From Roseobacter sp. (GTDB taxonomy: Bacteria; Pseudomonadota; Alphaproteobacteria; Rhodobacterales; Rhodobacteraceae): DNA of 38,553 bases. How positions within the stretch are numbered: position 1 is the stretch's first letter; every line of letters starts with the position of its first letter. The stretch is taken from assembly GCA_024636475.1 (NCBI GenBank), contig JAGXHA010000046.1, positions 1-38,553 of the forward strand, written 5' to 3'. Made by a program: the position numbers and the translations under genes. The notes below the pieces were generated by a model. That model was not told where the DNA came from and ran no database searches. It was given only the letters and a program-made list of their open reading frames with translations. This document shows, in pieces, positions 8,855-18,443 of this stretch.

Positions 8855-10888
8855 CTAATCCTTAGCCCAGCCTGTCCATAGCCGCGTGCCCGCAATCTGG
8901 CGGGCCGTTTGCATTTCAAGCGCACCATCGACCGTACGCAGCGCGATCGAGCCTGTTGTGCGCAGAAGTTGCGGATCGAAAACCATGCATGCGCCCATAT
9001 CTTTCTCCAACACCACCGATGACACAACGATCTGCCCGCTGTTGCACATCCCGAACGCGGCGACTGATCCTTTGCCGGACAGGTGAATAACCTCGAACCC
9101 GGCGATATGCATAGGCGCTCTCCATCTGGCCGCGGCGGCAGGCTGATCAACCCCGTCCCCGTCGTTCTCAAGCCAGTTGTCTGCAATGAAACCTGCCCCC
9201 TTGGGCTTGCTGAGTGCGCGACCCTGCGGCGTCATCATCCCTACAATGCCGCCTGTGTCGGCAATCAGCAGCGCTGGCCGTACGGCACCTTGCCACTGAA
9301 CGAAGCCAAGAATGATCAACGCCGCACCCGCAAAACGCAGACGTCCCTGCCACAGCAGCAGCCATAAAAATCCCATCGCCAAAAGGGGCAACGTCCACGA
9401 CCCCGGCCCCTTTACGTAGCCTTGCGCGCCCTCGATTTCGGCGACGAAGGCCGCGACCATCAAGATCCAGCGCAGTCCCAGCCCCATGATCCAAAGCGCG
9501 AGGTGATCCAGTCCCAAAGGGGCAAGCACCAGCGCTGCAACGGCGGCGGGCATCACCAAGACCCCCATCAGCGGCACTGACAAAAGGTTCGCGATCAAGC
9601 CATAATGCGCAATCGTGTTGAAATGGGCCGCCCCGACTGGGGCCGTGAACAGCCCCGCCACAGCAGACGAGATGAAGGTCGCAATCGCTGGGGCAAGCCA
9701 TTTCGGTCCAAATGACAGATCAGCATCGCGCAACCAGCCAAAGACTGCGACAAGCCCAGTCGTCGCGGCAAATGACATCTGAAAACCTGGCCCCATCAGC
9801 GCCTCAGGGCGCAGGGTCAGAACGAGTGTTGCGGCAATCGCGACCGACCGCAAGCTAAGCGCACGCCGCCCCAGCATCAATGCGCCCAAAGCGACGGCGA
9901 CCATGACGAACGCGCGTTCGGTCGCGACGTTGCCACCCGACAGGGCAAGATAGCCAGACGCCGCAAGCAACGCACCTGCCGCCGCTATGCTGCGCGTGGG
10001 CCAGCGCAGCGCAACCCAAGGCACAAGACTAAGGGCCAAGCGCAGCGCCCCAAAAACGACCGCGCTCAGCAACCCCATGTGCAACCCCGAGATCGCCAAC
10101 AAATGCGCCAGATTACTGGCGCGCAGATCAAACAACGCCATCTGGCTGATCGCGCTGCGGTCACCGGTTGTAATCGCCGTCGCAAAGCCGCCCACGTCAC
10201 CGGGAAGCGCGGCCTGGACGCGGGCAGACGCCGACATGCGTATCCTGAAAACGGCAAGACCCGCGTGGCCCTGTGCCGCATCCGCCACGCCCAAAACCGG
10301 GTTTCGGGTATAGCCCACCGCCCCAAGCCGCGCGAACCATGCATGGCGCTGGAAATCAAAACCGCCCGGCTCTACCGGACCGCTGGGGGGCGACAAATGC
10401 CCCGTGGTCATGACGCGCAGCCCTGGCGCGGCTGTGATGCTTTGCGTCTGTTCGCCGTGCAGCGAGATACGCACCCGCAGGGGCATGCGGCTTGGTGAAA
10501 CGCGATCAAGCGCAACGCGGTCAAGCGTCAGGCGCAAGGCATCGGACCCGCTGCGATCAATCGCAACAATGCGCCCTTCGATCGGCCCGTAATAGCGCCA
10601 GCCCAGAACTGGGCCGCCAACGTCATGTGCCCGCCATGCTGCCAGATCAAACCCGATCAGCGTCAAAGCAAACGCCATCAAAACAGGAGCGACGGTTTCG
10701 GGCACGATCCGTGCTATGATGATCGACGTCGTCGCCGCACCCGCAGTACCAGCAAGCAAGATCACTGATGGCTCGACCCGCAGAGCGAAATAGAAACCGA
10801 TGCCGATGGCCAGACAGACCGGCACCCAGCCATACAGATGGCCGCGCTGTTGCTGCATCATCTGCGCAAGGCCGCGTGTCAGGCCCAT
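8855..10888 (-). CDS. comEC: ComEC/Rec2 family DNA-uptake channel
   Basis: A polytopic inner-membrane protein of 677 residues that carries single-stranded DNA across the membrane during natural transformation; in Rhodobacter it also serves uptake of gene-transfer-agent DNA. Near the N-terminus are two or three membrane segments and a soluble OB-like domain; the diagnostic competence motif NLAHLLAISGLHMGLLSA is in the middle, followed by about eight hydrophobic helices. The C-terminal 180 residues occupy the place of the beta-lactamase-like domain but I see no HxHxDH zinc motif, so that domain appears catalytically degenerate or replaced. I prefer the ATG at 10888, preceded by GGGGG; the frame also opens upstream at a GTG at 10969 with no ribosome-binding site. 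Confidence 0.9.
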   Translation of the reverse strand: MGLTRGLAQMMQQQRGHLYGWVPVCLAIGIGFYFALRVEPSVILLAGTAGAATTSIIIARIVPETVAPVLMAFALTLIGFDLAAWRAHDVGGPVLGWRYYGPIEGRIVAIDRSGSDALRLTLDRVALDRVSPSRMPLRVRISLHGEQTQSITAAPGLRVMTTGHLSPPSGPVEPGGFDFQRHAWFARLGAVGYTRNPVLGVADAAQGHAGLAVFRIRMSASARVQAALPGDVGGFATAITTGDRSAISQMALFDLRASNLAHLLAISGLHMGLLSAVVFGALRLALSLVPWVALRWPTRSIAAAGALLAASGYLALSGGNVATERAFVMVAVALGALMLGRRALSLRSVAIAATLVLTLRPEALMGPGFQMSFAATTGLVAVFGWLRDADLSFGPKWLAPAIATFISSAVAGLFTAPVGAAHFNTIAHYGLIANLLSVPLMGVLVMPAAVAALVLAPLGLDHLALWIMGLGLRWILMVAAFVAEIEGAQGYVKGPGSWTLPLLAMGFLWLLLWQGRLRFAGAALIILGFVQWQGAVRPALLIADTGGIVGMMTPQGRALSKPKGAGFIADNWLENDGDGVDQPAAAARWRAPMHIAGFEVIHLSGKGSVAAFGMCNSGQIVVSSVVLEKDMGACMVFDPQLLRTTGSIALRTVDGALEMQTARQIAGTRLWTGWAKD

Positions 10889-11012
10889 ACTTGCCCCCGA
10901 TCTCTGCACTGGGTAGATAGACCCGAACGCTATCCGAAGCTTGGTTAGCAAAAGATGAACCGCTGCCACTTTGCAGGGGATCCGTTGGATTTACGCTAAA
11001 AGGACACCTCCT

Positions 11013-12413
11013 ATGACCTCACCCGTTGTCACCCGCTTTGCCCCCTCTCCGACGGGCTATCTGCATATCGGCGGGGCGCGCACGGCGTTGTTCAACTGGC
11101 TTTATGCACGTGGTCGGGGCGGCAAGTTCTTGTTGCGGATCGAGGATACGGACCGGGTGCGTTATACGCCCCAAGCGACAGATGCGATTCTGCAAGGGAT
11201 GGCATGGCTGGGCTTGGACCATGATGGCGAGATCGTCAGCCAATTCGACAATGCTCAACGCCACGCCGAGGTGGCCGTTGAACTTTTGGCTGCCGGCAAG
11301 GCGTATAAGTGTTTCGCAACCCAAGAGGAAATCACCGAATTTCGCGAAGCGGCCAAGGCCGAGCGGCGCAGCACGCTTTTTCATTCGCCTTGGCGTGATG
11401 CAGATCCTGCGACACACCCCGATGCGCCTTACGTGATACGGATCAAAGCGCCCCAAAGCGGCGAAACCGTTATCCACGACGAAGTCCAAGGCGATGTGAC
11501 CATCGGCAATGACCAGCTTGATGATATGGTTTTGCTGCGTTCTGACGGGACGCCAGTTTATATGTTGGCGGTTGTCGTTGATGACCACGACATGGGCGTG
11601 ACCCATGTGATCCGCGGGGATGATCACCTGAACAATGCCGCACGCCAGATGATGATTTACAATGCCATGGACTGGGATGTCCCTGTCTGGGCGCATATTC
11701 CACTGATCCACGGCCCCGATGGCAAAAAGCTGTCGAAACGCCACGGTGCCTTGGGCGCGCAGGAATATCAAGCCATGGGATATCCGGCGGCAGGCATGCG
11801 GAACTATCTGGCCCGTCTCGGTTGGAGCCACGGCGATGATGAATTCTTTAGTGATGCCCAAGCACAAGACTGGTTCGATCTTGACGGTATCCGCAAAAGC
11901 CCTGCACAATTTGACCTCAAAAAGTTAGAAAACATTTGCGGCCAGCACATCGCTGTCGCCGATGATGCTGCATTGCGGCAAGAAATCCAGCTATATTTGA
12001 GCGCCGCGGGCCTGTCTTCCCTCACGTCGCAACAGGCCGACGGGCTTGAGCGCGCAATGTACTGCCTGAAAGAACGCGCAAAGACTTTCCCGGAACTCCT
12101 TGAAAAGGCTGAGTTTATCTTGACAAGCCGCCCGATCCAGCCGGATGAGAAAGCTGCAAAAAATCTCGATGATGTATCCCGTGGTATACTGTCAGAATTG
12201 ACGCCGCAGTTGCAAAATGTTAATTGGGAGAAAGACGCGCTGGAAGAGACGATGAACCGTTTTGCTGCAGCGCATGATACGAAATTTGGTAAATTGGCGG
12301 GGCCGCTTCGTGCAGCCCTTTCAGGGCGGGCCACGACCCCATCGGTTTTCGACATGATGCTCGTGTTAGGGCGTGACGAAAGCCTTGCCCGATTGAATGA
12401 CGCCGCGAAATGA
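11013..12413 (+). CDS. gltX: Glutamyl-tRNA synthetase
   Basis: A 466-residue class I aminoacyl-tRNA synthetase that charges tRNA-Glu (and possibly tRNA-Gln in organisms with the amidotransferase route). The HIGH-type motif appears as [14 protein letters not shown] (residues 11-24) and the KMSKS motif as KKLSKRHG near residue 240. The C-terminal anticodon-binding domain is alpha-helical. The start ATG at 11013 follows AAAGGA; an in-frame upstream ATG at 10971 would add 14 residues not typical of the family. Rhodobacteraceae often carry two gltX copies, so this may be one of two. It is divergent from comEC. Confidence 0.96.
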   Translation: MTSPVVTRFAPSPTGYLHIGGARTALFNWLYARGRGGKFLLRIEDTDRVRYTPQATDAILQGMAWLGLDHDGEIVSQFDNAQRHAEVAVELLAAGKAYKCFATQEEITEFREAAKAERRSTLFHSPWRDADPATHPDAPYVIRIKAPQSGETVIHDEVQGDVTIGNDQLDDMVLLRSDGTPVYMLAVVVDDHDMGVTHVIRGDDHLNNAARQMMIYNAMDWDVPVWAHIPLIHGPDGKKLSKRHGALGAQEYQAMGYPAAGMRNYLARLGWSHGDDEFFSDAQAQDWFDLDGIRKSPAQFDLKKLENICGQHIAVADDAALRQEIQLYLSAAGLSSLTSQQADGLERAMYCLKERAKTFPELLEKAEFILTSRPIQPDEKAAKNLDDVSRGILSELTPQLQNVNWEKDALEETMNRFAAAHDTKFGKLAGPLRAALSGRATTPSVFDMMLVLGRDESLARLNDAAK

Positions 12414-12455
12414 GGGATGCTTAAGCAAATCTCAACCTGGCGTGAGATAACACAA

Positions 12456-12481
12456 GGCACAGGCCGCTTAAGGCCGGTGCC
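12456..12481 (+). other. Hairpin between gltX and gltA
   Basis: GGCAC-A-GGCC, loop GCTTAA, GGCC-G-GTGCC forms a 9-pair stem with one mismatch. No T-run follows, so it is either a weak or Rho-assisted end for gltX or part of the gltA 5' untranslated region. It lies 45 bases before the gltA start. Confidence 0.4.
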
Positions 12482-12526
12482 GGACGATGGGCAGAACGCA
12501 CATCGCCAACGGTAGAAAGGGACTTC

Positions 12527-13822
12527 ATGGCCGAGAGTACAAAATCAGCAACGTTGACCATCGACGGTAAAAGCTTTGAATTACCCATCTATTCCCCAAC
12601 GGTCGGGCCGGATGTTATGGATATCCGCAAGCTTTATGCCCAAGCGAATATTTTCACTTACGATCCCGGCTTCACCTCGACAGCCGCCTGCGACAGCACC
12701 ATCACCTTTATTGATGGGGACGAGGGCGTTTTGCTGCATCGCGGGTATCCGATTGACCAGTTGGCAAGCCAGTCACACTACCTCGAGGTGTGTTATTTGC
12801 TGCTTTACGGCGAATTACCTTCGCCAGCGAAGTTGGAAGAGTTCGAAAATCTGGTGACCAACCACACCATGATCCACGAACAGATGATTAATTTCTTCCG
12901 GGGTTTCCGCCGCGATGCGCACCCGATGGCCATTATGGTCGGCGTTGTGGGTGCGATGTCAGCGTTTTACCACGACAGTACCGACATCAACGATGCACAC
13001 CAGCGCGAGGTCGCAACGATCCGTCTGATCGCCAAAATGCCAACGATCGCGGCAATGGCTTATAAATATACAATCGGGCAACCCTTTGTTTATCCACGCA
13101 ATGATGTGGATTATGCGGGCAACTTCCTGCGCATGTGTTTCGCCGTACCTGCCGAAGACTACGTTGTTGATCCCATCCTGAGCCGCGCGATGGACCGCAT
13201 TTTTACGCTGCATGCGGACCACGAACAGAACGCGTCAACCTCGACCGTGCGATTGGCGTCGTCCTCGGGTGCAAATCCGTTTGCCTGCATCGCGGCGGGC
13301 ATCGCCTGTCTTTGGGGCCCTGCGCATGGGGGTGCAAACCAGGCCTGCCTTGAAATGCTCAAGGAAATTGGCACACCAGACCGCATCCCTGAATTCATCG
13401 CCCGCGCCAAGGACAAGGATGACCCGTTCCGCCTGATGGGCTTTGGTCACCGTGTCTATAAAAACTTCGATCCCCGCGCGACTGTGATGAAAGAAAGCGC
13501 CGACGAAGTGCTTGAGCTTATGGGCGTCGAGAACAACCCGATCTTGCAGGTCGCAAAAGAGCTGGAAAAACAGGCTCTGGAAGATCCGTATTTCGCTGAC
13601 AAGAAACTGTTCCCGAACGTAGATTTCTATTCGGGCATCATTCTTGAAGCGATGGGCTTTCCCACATCCATGTTCACACCGATCTTTGCACTTGCACGGA
13701 CGGTGGGCTGGATTTCGCAGTGGAAAGAACAGATAAGCGATCCGCAACTCAAGATCGGCCGGCCCCGTCAGCTATATCTGGGCGAAAAAACCCGCGACTA
13801 CATCGATATCGAAAAACGCTGA
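12527..13822 (+). CDS. gltA: Citrate synthase (type I, gram-negative form)
   Basis: A 431-residue enzyme joining acetyl-CoA and oxaloacetate to make citrate, the entry step of the TCA cycle. The catalytic triad of the hexameric bacterial type is visible: His267 in PAHGGANQ, His308 in GFGHRVYK and Asp366 in NVDFYSG. The N-terminal beta-rich domain (about residues 1-60) characteristic of NADH-sensitive type I enzymes is present. GAAAGGGA lies just upstream of the ATG. A strong intrinsic terminator follows, so it is likely monocistronic. Confidence 0.98.
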   Translation: MAESTKSATLTIDGKSFELPIYSPTVGPDVMDIRKLYAQANIFTYDPGFTSTAACDSTITFIDGDEGVLLHRGYPIDQLASQSHYLEVCYLLLYGELPSPAKLEEFENLVTNHTMIHEQMINFFRGFRRDAHPMAIMVGVVGAMSAFYHDSTDINDAHQREVATIRLIAKMPTIAAMAYKYTIGQPFVYPRNDVDYAGNFLRMCFAVPAEDYVVDPILSRAMDRIFTLHADHEQNASTSTVRLASSSGANPFACIAAGIACLWGPAHGGANQACLEMLKEIGTPDRIPEFIARAKDKDDPFRLMGFGHRVYKNFDPRATVMKESADEVLELMGVENNPILQVAKELEKQALEDPYFADKKLFPNVDFYSGIILEAMGFPTSMFTPIFALARTVGWISQWKEQISDPQLKIGRPRQLYLGEKTRDYIDIEKR

Positions 13823-13844
13823 TTACAGCCAAACTGAAACTTTA

Positions 13845-13871
13845 ACGCCTCGCATTTTGCGGGGCGTTTTT
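13845..13871 (+). terminator. Intrinsic terminator of gltA
   Basis: ACGCCTCGC, loop ATTTT, GCGGGGCGT form a 9-pair stem (one G-T pair) running straight into a T-run, 23 bases after the gltA stop. This is a textbook Rho-independent terminator. Confidence 0.88.
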
Positions 13872-14219
13872 GCATCCTGGTTATCCACCCAGAGCAAGAA
13901 AGTGATGGCATCTTGGGCAGCGAATGGGGAAGATTGCCAAAAGAGAATCACATCCCCATGGACGTTGTGATCAAAGCCCCGAAAAGGGCCAAATTGTTTC
14001 GATTGATTTTACGACATATCGAAACCATCCAGTCCGGAATATGTCTTTTTTGTGGTTTTGTTTCCCATCCAACGACAATGGGGAATGTTGATTGACCCAT
14101 GGCAATCATCGTCCATAAATTAGGGAAAATGTCGGCGTCAAACATCTGATATTCTGCTCATGACCGCAGAATGTGAACACCAGATGGCGTCTCGCGTGGA
14201 ATACAAGAAGGATGCACCG
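13872..14219. other. Non-coding gap with inverted repeat
   Basis: About 350 bases with no convincing gene; two short overlapping open frames on opposite strands (60 and 65 codons) have no family match I recognise and no clear ribosome-binding site. Base composition is more AT-rich than the flanks. An 8-base inverted repeat GTTTCGAT / ATCGAAAC (13996-14003 and 14018-14025, 14-base spacer) could be an operator or part of a small RNA. TTATCCACC at 13881-13889 is an 8 of 9 match to a DnaA box. Function unknown. Confidence 0.5.
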
Positions 14220-14519
14220 ATGGCGATTTTAGCTTCTCATGCTGGCTTACAATGGGACAACGCAACCAGCCTGACATCCAAAAGCGCGATCAGGCAACAT
14301 TGCCCCCAAGGGTCTCTGGTACCTGATACGCTCCATAACTGTGACCAGATCGCCGTTGTCTATGACAAGGGCCAGACGCCGCCGCACATCACTGTGACGC
14401 GGGTCTCCGGCTCTGTGCATACAGTGTTGGCAGACGGGATTGCCGTGGCTGTGGTGGCCAGTGCGTCGCGCCCCATCCTCAATGCAGATGATGTGCTGTT
14501 GGTCGAACGCTCGATCTAG
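14220..14519 (+). CDS. Small hypothetical protein
   Basis: A 99-residue protein of unknown function. I see no signal peptide, membrane segment or known motif; the second half is rich in short beta-strand-like stretches (HITVTRVSGSVHTVLADGIAVAVVA), which suggests a small beta-sheet or beta-sandwich fold. The start at 14220 is supported by AAGGA ten bases upstream; an in-frame ATG at 14160 would add 20 residues. It ends 13 bases before the convergent enoyl-CoA hydratase gene, as expected for a real gene packed into the genome. Codon use is plausible but less GC-biased at third positions than the neighbours. Confidence 0.55.
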   Translation: MAILASHAGLQWDNATSLTSKSAIRQHCPQGSLVPDTLHNCDQIAVVYDKGQTPPHITVTRVSGSVHTVLADGIAVAVVASASRPILNADDVLLVERSI

Positions 14520-14532
14520 CGGGTTCCCTGTT

Positions 14533-15309
14533 TCAGCGGCCTTCGAACTGCGCGGGCCGTTTTTGCATGAATGCGATAACACCCTCTTTGAAATCCCGTG
14601 ATTGGCCGCATTTGCCCTGTTCACGCGCCTCCAAAGACAGTTGGTCCTCGAACGTATTGTCCCAGCTTTCACGAATGGCTTTCTTGGCCGAGGCATAGGC
14701 CGTGGTCGGCCCCGCCGCCAGTTGTGCAGCCTTACCCCGCCAATGGGCGTCAAACGACGCATCGGGGACGGCCTCCCAGATCATGCCCCAATCATCCGCC
14801 TGACGTGCGCTGATTTTATCGGCAAACAGGGCTGCGCCCATCGCTTTTGCCATGCCCATCTGACGCGGCAGAGTGTAGGTGCCCCCTGCATCCGGGATCA
14901 GACCGATGCGTGTGAATGCCTGAAGAAAGTAAGCCGATTCGGCTGCAAATACGATGTCAGCGGCCAGCGCCAGATTGGCCCCCGCCCCTGCAGCGGCACC
15001 GTTCACGGCCGCAATCGTCGGGACCGGGCAATTTGTAATGGCGCGCAACATCGGAGCGTATTCGTCGCGCAACGTCCGCTCCAGATCCATGGCACTGCCG
15101 CCGTTGCTGTCACCAAGGTCTTGACCAGAACAAAACGCACGCCCCGCACCCGTCACGACAACGCAGCGCGCCAGCTTGCCCCCCTGAACGAAGGCATGTT
15201 CGATCTCGGCGCGCATCTGCGTTGTCAACGCGTTCATCTTGTCAGCTCGGTTCAGGGTGATAACGGCGAGGCCGTCCGTCACGTCAAAAGTCAGTGTCTG
15301 GTAGTCCAT
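14533..15309 (-). CDS. Enoyl-CoA hydratase/isomerase family protein (PaaG-like)
   Basis: A 258-residue crotonase-fold enzyme. The oxyanion-hole segments are GAGRAFCSGQDLG (about residues 54-66) and AAVNGAAAGAGANLALAADI (about residues 102-121). LIPDAGGTYTLPRQMG carries an Asp in the position that is catalytic in PaaG-type isomerases rather than the second Glu of true hydratases, so an isomerase acting on ring-epoxide or enoyl-CoA esters is the closest guess; the substrate is not fixed. I use the ATG at 15309; the codon before it is TTG. It is the last gene of the minus-strand ccm block, 70 bases after ccmH, and need not share its function. Confidence 0.85.
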   Translation of the reverse strand: MDYQTLTFDVTDGLAVITLNRADKMNALTTQMRAEIEHAFVQGGKLARCVVVTGAGRAFCSGQDLGDSNGGSAMDLERTLRDEYAPMLRAITNCPVPTIAAVNGAAAGAGANLALAADIVFAAESAYFLQAFTRIGLIPDAGGTYTLPRQMGMAKAMGAALFADKISARQADDWGMIWEAVPDASFDAHWRGKAAQLAAGPTTAYASAKKAIRESWDNTFEDQLSLEAREQGKCGQSRDFKEGVIAFMQKRPAQFEGR

Positions 15310-15379
15310 CAATCAGGTCCAATCCGCAATTTTGAGGCAGTTTACCCAAAGCCGTCCGCAGGACCAGCGAAACCAAACG

Positions 15380-15832
15380 TTACCCTTTAAGAATGTCGTC
15401 CAGACGCGCCTGCTCTTCAGAGCTTAGCGGGGTTTGGTCTGACGCAGTCGCTTTGGAGCGGCCTCGCAGATAGCCGTAACCCAGCCCTCCGGCCAGAAGC
15501 AGCATCAAAGGTCCTGCACCCCACAGCAGCCAGGTCGAACCTGACGCAGGCGGGTTCAGCAAAACATATTCCCCATATCTGGCCACGATAAAGTCTACCG
15601 CTTCGGCGTCGCTATCCCCTGCCACCAGACGTTCGCGCAGCAAAATACGCAGATCGCGCGCCAGGCTGGCGTTGCTTTCGTCGATGCTCTCGTTTCGGCA
15701 GACCAGACAGCGCAAACCTTTGGAAAGATCGCGTGCGCGTTCCTCCAGCGCGGGATCAGACAGGATCTCATCAGGCTGAACGGCCAGCGCTGGCGAGGCC
15801 ATCAACAGCAATGCAACCAGCAACGCTTTCAT
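15380..15832 (-). CDS. ccmH: Cytochrome c maturation protein CcmH
   Basis: A 150-residue membrane-anchored thioredoxin-like protein (also called Ccl2/CycL) that keeps the CXXC motif of apocytochrome c reduced for haem ligation. A signal peptide spans residues 1-17, the redox motif is LRCLVCRNESI with Cys42 and Cys45, and a membrane helix near residues 104-123 (TWLLWGAGPLMLLLAGGLGY) is followed by a short tail. It is the short form without the CcmI-like TPR extension. Its ATG overlaps the ccmF stop (ATGA), so the two partners of the haem lyase complex are made together. Confidence 0.95.
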   Translation of the reverse strand: MKALLVALLLMASPALAVQPDEILSDPALEERARDLSKGLRCLVCRNESIDESNASLARDLRILLRERLVAGDSDAEAVDFIVARYGEYVLLNPPASGSTWLLWGAGPLMLLLAGGLGYGYLRGRSKATASDQTPLSSEEQARLDDILKG

Positions 15833-17793
15833 TCTGCTGGCACCGGTGTGGCGCGTTTCGCAGCGCCCGCGGCCACGCGGAAACGCCTGTCAGACAGACT
15901 GAGCATCCCGCCCAAAGCCATCAGAGCACATCCGATCCAGATCCAGTTGGTCAAAGGCTTGATGTAGGCCCGAATGACCCAGCCGCCGGTGTCTTGCTCG
16001 TCTCCGATCACCACGTAGACGTCGCGCGCAAGATTATAGTCGATAGCCGCTTCGGTCGTCGGCATTTGGGCAACCGGATAAAACCGCTTTTCAGGGCGCA
16101 ATTGCGAGATTTCTTTGCCATTCTGAAACAACGTCAAAGACCCCACCGTCGACACATAGTTTGGTCCCTGCAACCTCTCAACGTTGTCTAGCTGGACGGT
16201 ATAGCTGCCAACATCAAGCGAACCGCCAATCGGAAGGGCGCGAATTTCGTCCTGGCTCCAAGCGGTCAGGCCAGCGATGCCAGCCATGGTCACACCCAGC
16301 CCGGCATGCGCGACCATCTTGCCCCAATCTGCGCGTGGCAATCGTGTCAAACGCCGCAAACGGCCTTCGCCCCGCCCGGTTCGCCCCCACAGGTCCATGA
16401 TCGTGCCCATGACGACCCAAGCCCCCAAGAACAACCCAACCGGGCCCAACAAGCTGCGCCCCGTTTGAATAACGAACGCCAGGCAACCGACGGCAACCGC
16501 CAGCAAAAAGACATAGCGCAATGGTCTCAGGGCGCGGCCGATATTGGCACGCTTCCACGGCATCGCTGACCCGATGGGCAATGCAAGACCAAGCAGGACC
16601 ATAAATGGCGTAAACGCCGCGTCAAAAAAGGGCGGCCCGACGCTAAGCTTGCGGTCAAAGAACATCTCGGCCAGCAGCGGCCACATGGTACCTATGAAAA
16701 CAACGAAACACGACACCGCCAACAGCACGTTATTCACCAGCAAAGCGGATTCGCGGCTGACGATGCTGAACACGCCCTTTGCCTCAAGCGCAGAGGCGCG
16801 CAGCGCGAACAAGATCAACGCCCCTCCCATAAAGAACGCCATGATCATCAAGATAAAGACACCGCGTTCGGGATCATTCGCAAAGGCGTGTACCGATGTC
16901 AGCAGCCCAGAGCGCACGATGAATGTCCCGATCAACGAGAATCCAAATGCAAGGATTGCCAACAGGATTGTCCAACTTTTCAGGCTCTCACGCTTTTCGA
17001 CCACAATGGCAGAGTGCAAAAGCGCTGCCGCCAGAAGCCATGGCATGAAAGAAGCGTTTTCGACCGGATCCCAGAACCAGAAACCGCCCCAGCCAAGTTC
17101 GTAGTAGGCCCACCATGACCCAAGCGCGATGCCGATCGTTAGGAAGATCCACGCCGCCAGAGTCCAAGGACGGACCCAACGACCCCAGGCCGCATCCACA
17201 CGCCCTTCAATCAGCGCGGCGACCGCAAAGCTGAAGGTCATCGACAGGCCTACATAGCCCAAATACAGGAACGGCGGATGAAAGGCCAAGCCGGGGTCTT
17301 GCAACAGCGGGTTCAAATCCTGCCCATCAAAGGGTGGCGTCGCAAGCCGCAAGAACGGGTTCGACGTCAAAATGATAAACGCAAAGAACGCCACACCGAT
17401 TGCCGCCTGCACTGCCAGAACGCGGGCACGCAGTGTTTGGGGCAGGTTGCCGCCAAACCATGCCGCCATCGCGCCAAACAGCGATACGATCAAAACCCAA
17501 AGTAGCATTGAGCCTTCGTGATTGCCCCATGTTCCACTGATCTTGTAAAGCATCGGCTTCATCGAATGACTGTTCAACACAACCAGACGCAGCGAAAAGT
17601 CCGAAGTCACGAAGGCCCACATCAATGCGCCAAATGCAAATGCCGTCAGCGCAAACTGGGCACTGGCGGCTGGTTCGGCAACGGCCATCCAGCCGGGCCA
17701 ACGTTTCTGGGCACCTATCAATGGCACGACCGTCTGGATTATGGCGACGGCAAAGGCGAGGATGAGGGCGAAATGTCCAAGTTCTGTAATCAT
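15829..17793 (-). CDS. ccmF: Cytochrome c haem lyase subunit CcmF
   Basis: A polytopic membrane protein of 654 residues that, with CcmH (and CcmI), attaches haem from CcmE to apocytochrome c at the periplasmic face. The tryptophan-rich WWD signature is GGFWFWDPVENASFMPWLL. About fourteen hydrophobic helices can be counted. I chose the ATG at 17793 because the family begins MITELGHFAL; an in-frame ATG at 17829 adds 12 residues, and neither has a strong ribosome-binding site. It overlaps ccmH by four bases. The gene before it in the direction of transcription is the holin, an unusual neighbour. CcmE is three genes upstream, but ccmA-D are not in this window. Confidence 0.96.
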   Translation of the reverse strand: MITELGHFALILAFAVAIIQTVVPLIGAQKRWPGWMAVAEPAASAQFALTAFAFGALMWAFVTSDFSLRLVVLNSHSMKPMLYKISGTWGNHEGSMLLWVLIVSLFGAMAAWFGGNLPQTLRARVLAVQAAIGVAFFAFIILTSNPFLRLATPPFDGQDLNPLLQDPGLAFHPPFLYLGYVGLSMTFSFAVAALIEGRVDAAWGRWVRPWTLAAWIFLTIGIALGSWWAYYELGWGGFWFWDPVENASFMPWLLAAALLHSAIVVEKRESLKSWTILLAILAFGFSLIGTFIVRSGLLTSVHAFANDPERGVFILMIMAFFMGGALILFALRASALEAKGVFSIVSRESALLVNNVLLAVSCFVVFIGTMWPLLAEMFFDRKLSVGPPFFDAAFTPFMVLLGLALPIGSAMPWKRANIGRALRPLRYVFLLAVAVGCLAFVIQTGRSLLGPVGLFLGAWVVMGTIMDLWGRTGRGEGRLRRLTRLPRADWGKMVAHAGLGVTMAGIAGLTAWSQDEIRALPIGGSLDVGSYTVQLDNVERLQGPNYVSTVGSLTLFQNGKEISQLRPEKRFYPVAQMPTTEAAIDYNLARDVYVVIGDEQDTGGWVIRAYIKPLTNWIWIGCALMALGGMLSLSDRRFRVAAGAAKRATPVPAE

Positions 17794-17867
17794 GGTACCA
17801 TCATAGGGCGCAACCGCGCCCCATGCCATGTCTTTTCACGCCTTTCGGTCAGCGCAAAGCGTCGCAG

Positions 17868-18443
17868 TTAACCAGCAGCCACGCGCCAGGCGTCCAATGC
17901 AGGGTTATCTGCCGGCTCGACAGCGGCCAAAGACAAGCGCGCATCCGACCCCGACGCCGCGACCTGCACCGAATCGTGGCGCAATGTCTGTAAGGTGCGA
18001 ATGTTGCCGACAACCTGCGGGACCTGCGCGATGGTGCGCACGATCGAGCGTTGGAACTCCTGGGTTTTCACCTGATGCCGCGCCCCGAAGTAGAACGATA
18101 CGATAACGCCCAAAAGCCACCACAGCGGCTCTGGCACCAGCGCCAGCCCCTGCATGCGCGCCGCAAACCAGACCGGATCAACCATCGCGGCGATAAACAA
18201 CCCCAATGTCCCTAGCGCGAGTGCGGGACGTGGCAGACGGTTCAGCCCGTCCATAAACCGGTCAAAACTGCCCTTGCGCTCGATCGCGAACTCGGCCCCG
18301 TATTGCGCCATCGCCTGATCTTGGGCAGCTGCCGACCGCTCGGCACCATTCTCGGCATTCTCGCGAAACACCTCGACTGTATCGCGCACCAGCGTATCGC
18401 CATTCCCAAAAACCAGCCCTACGACCTTATCAATCAAGCCCAT
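17868..18443 (-). CDS. Holin family protein, 3-TM gene-transfer-agent type
   Basis: A 191-residue protein resembling the Pfam family GTA_holin_3TM, which forms inner-membrane lesions that release gene transfer agents from Rhodobacterales cells. Two clear hydrophobic segments are seen at about residues 73-95 (ALALGTLGLFIAAMVDPVWF) and 105-122 (EPLWWLLGVIVSFYFGA); the N-terminal 20 residues are amphipathic and may be the third. A polar N-terminal stretch is rich in Glu, Ala and Gln. The start ATG overlaps the end of the endolysin gene by ten bases, so the two are made together. In Rhodobacter capsulatus the corresponding lysis pair lies outside the particle gene cluster, as here. No phage structural genes are nearby. 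Confidence 0.82.
   Translation of the reverse strand: MGLIDKVVGLVFGNGDTLVRDTVEVFRENAENGAERSAAAQDQAMAQYGAEFAIERKGSFDRFMDGLNRLPRPALALGTLGLFIAAMVDPVWFAARMQGLALVPEPLWWLLGVIVSFYFGARHQVKTQEFQRSIVRTIAQVPQVVGNIRTLQTLRHDSVQVAASGSDARLSLAAVEPADNPALDAWRVAAG

Noticed and set aside
13913..14145. Two short overlapping open frames after gltA
   Set aside because: They lie on opposite strands over the same DNA, have no ribosome-binding site or family match, and cannot both be real.
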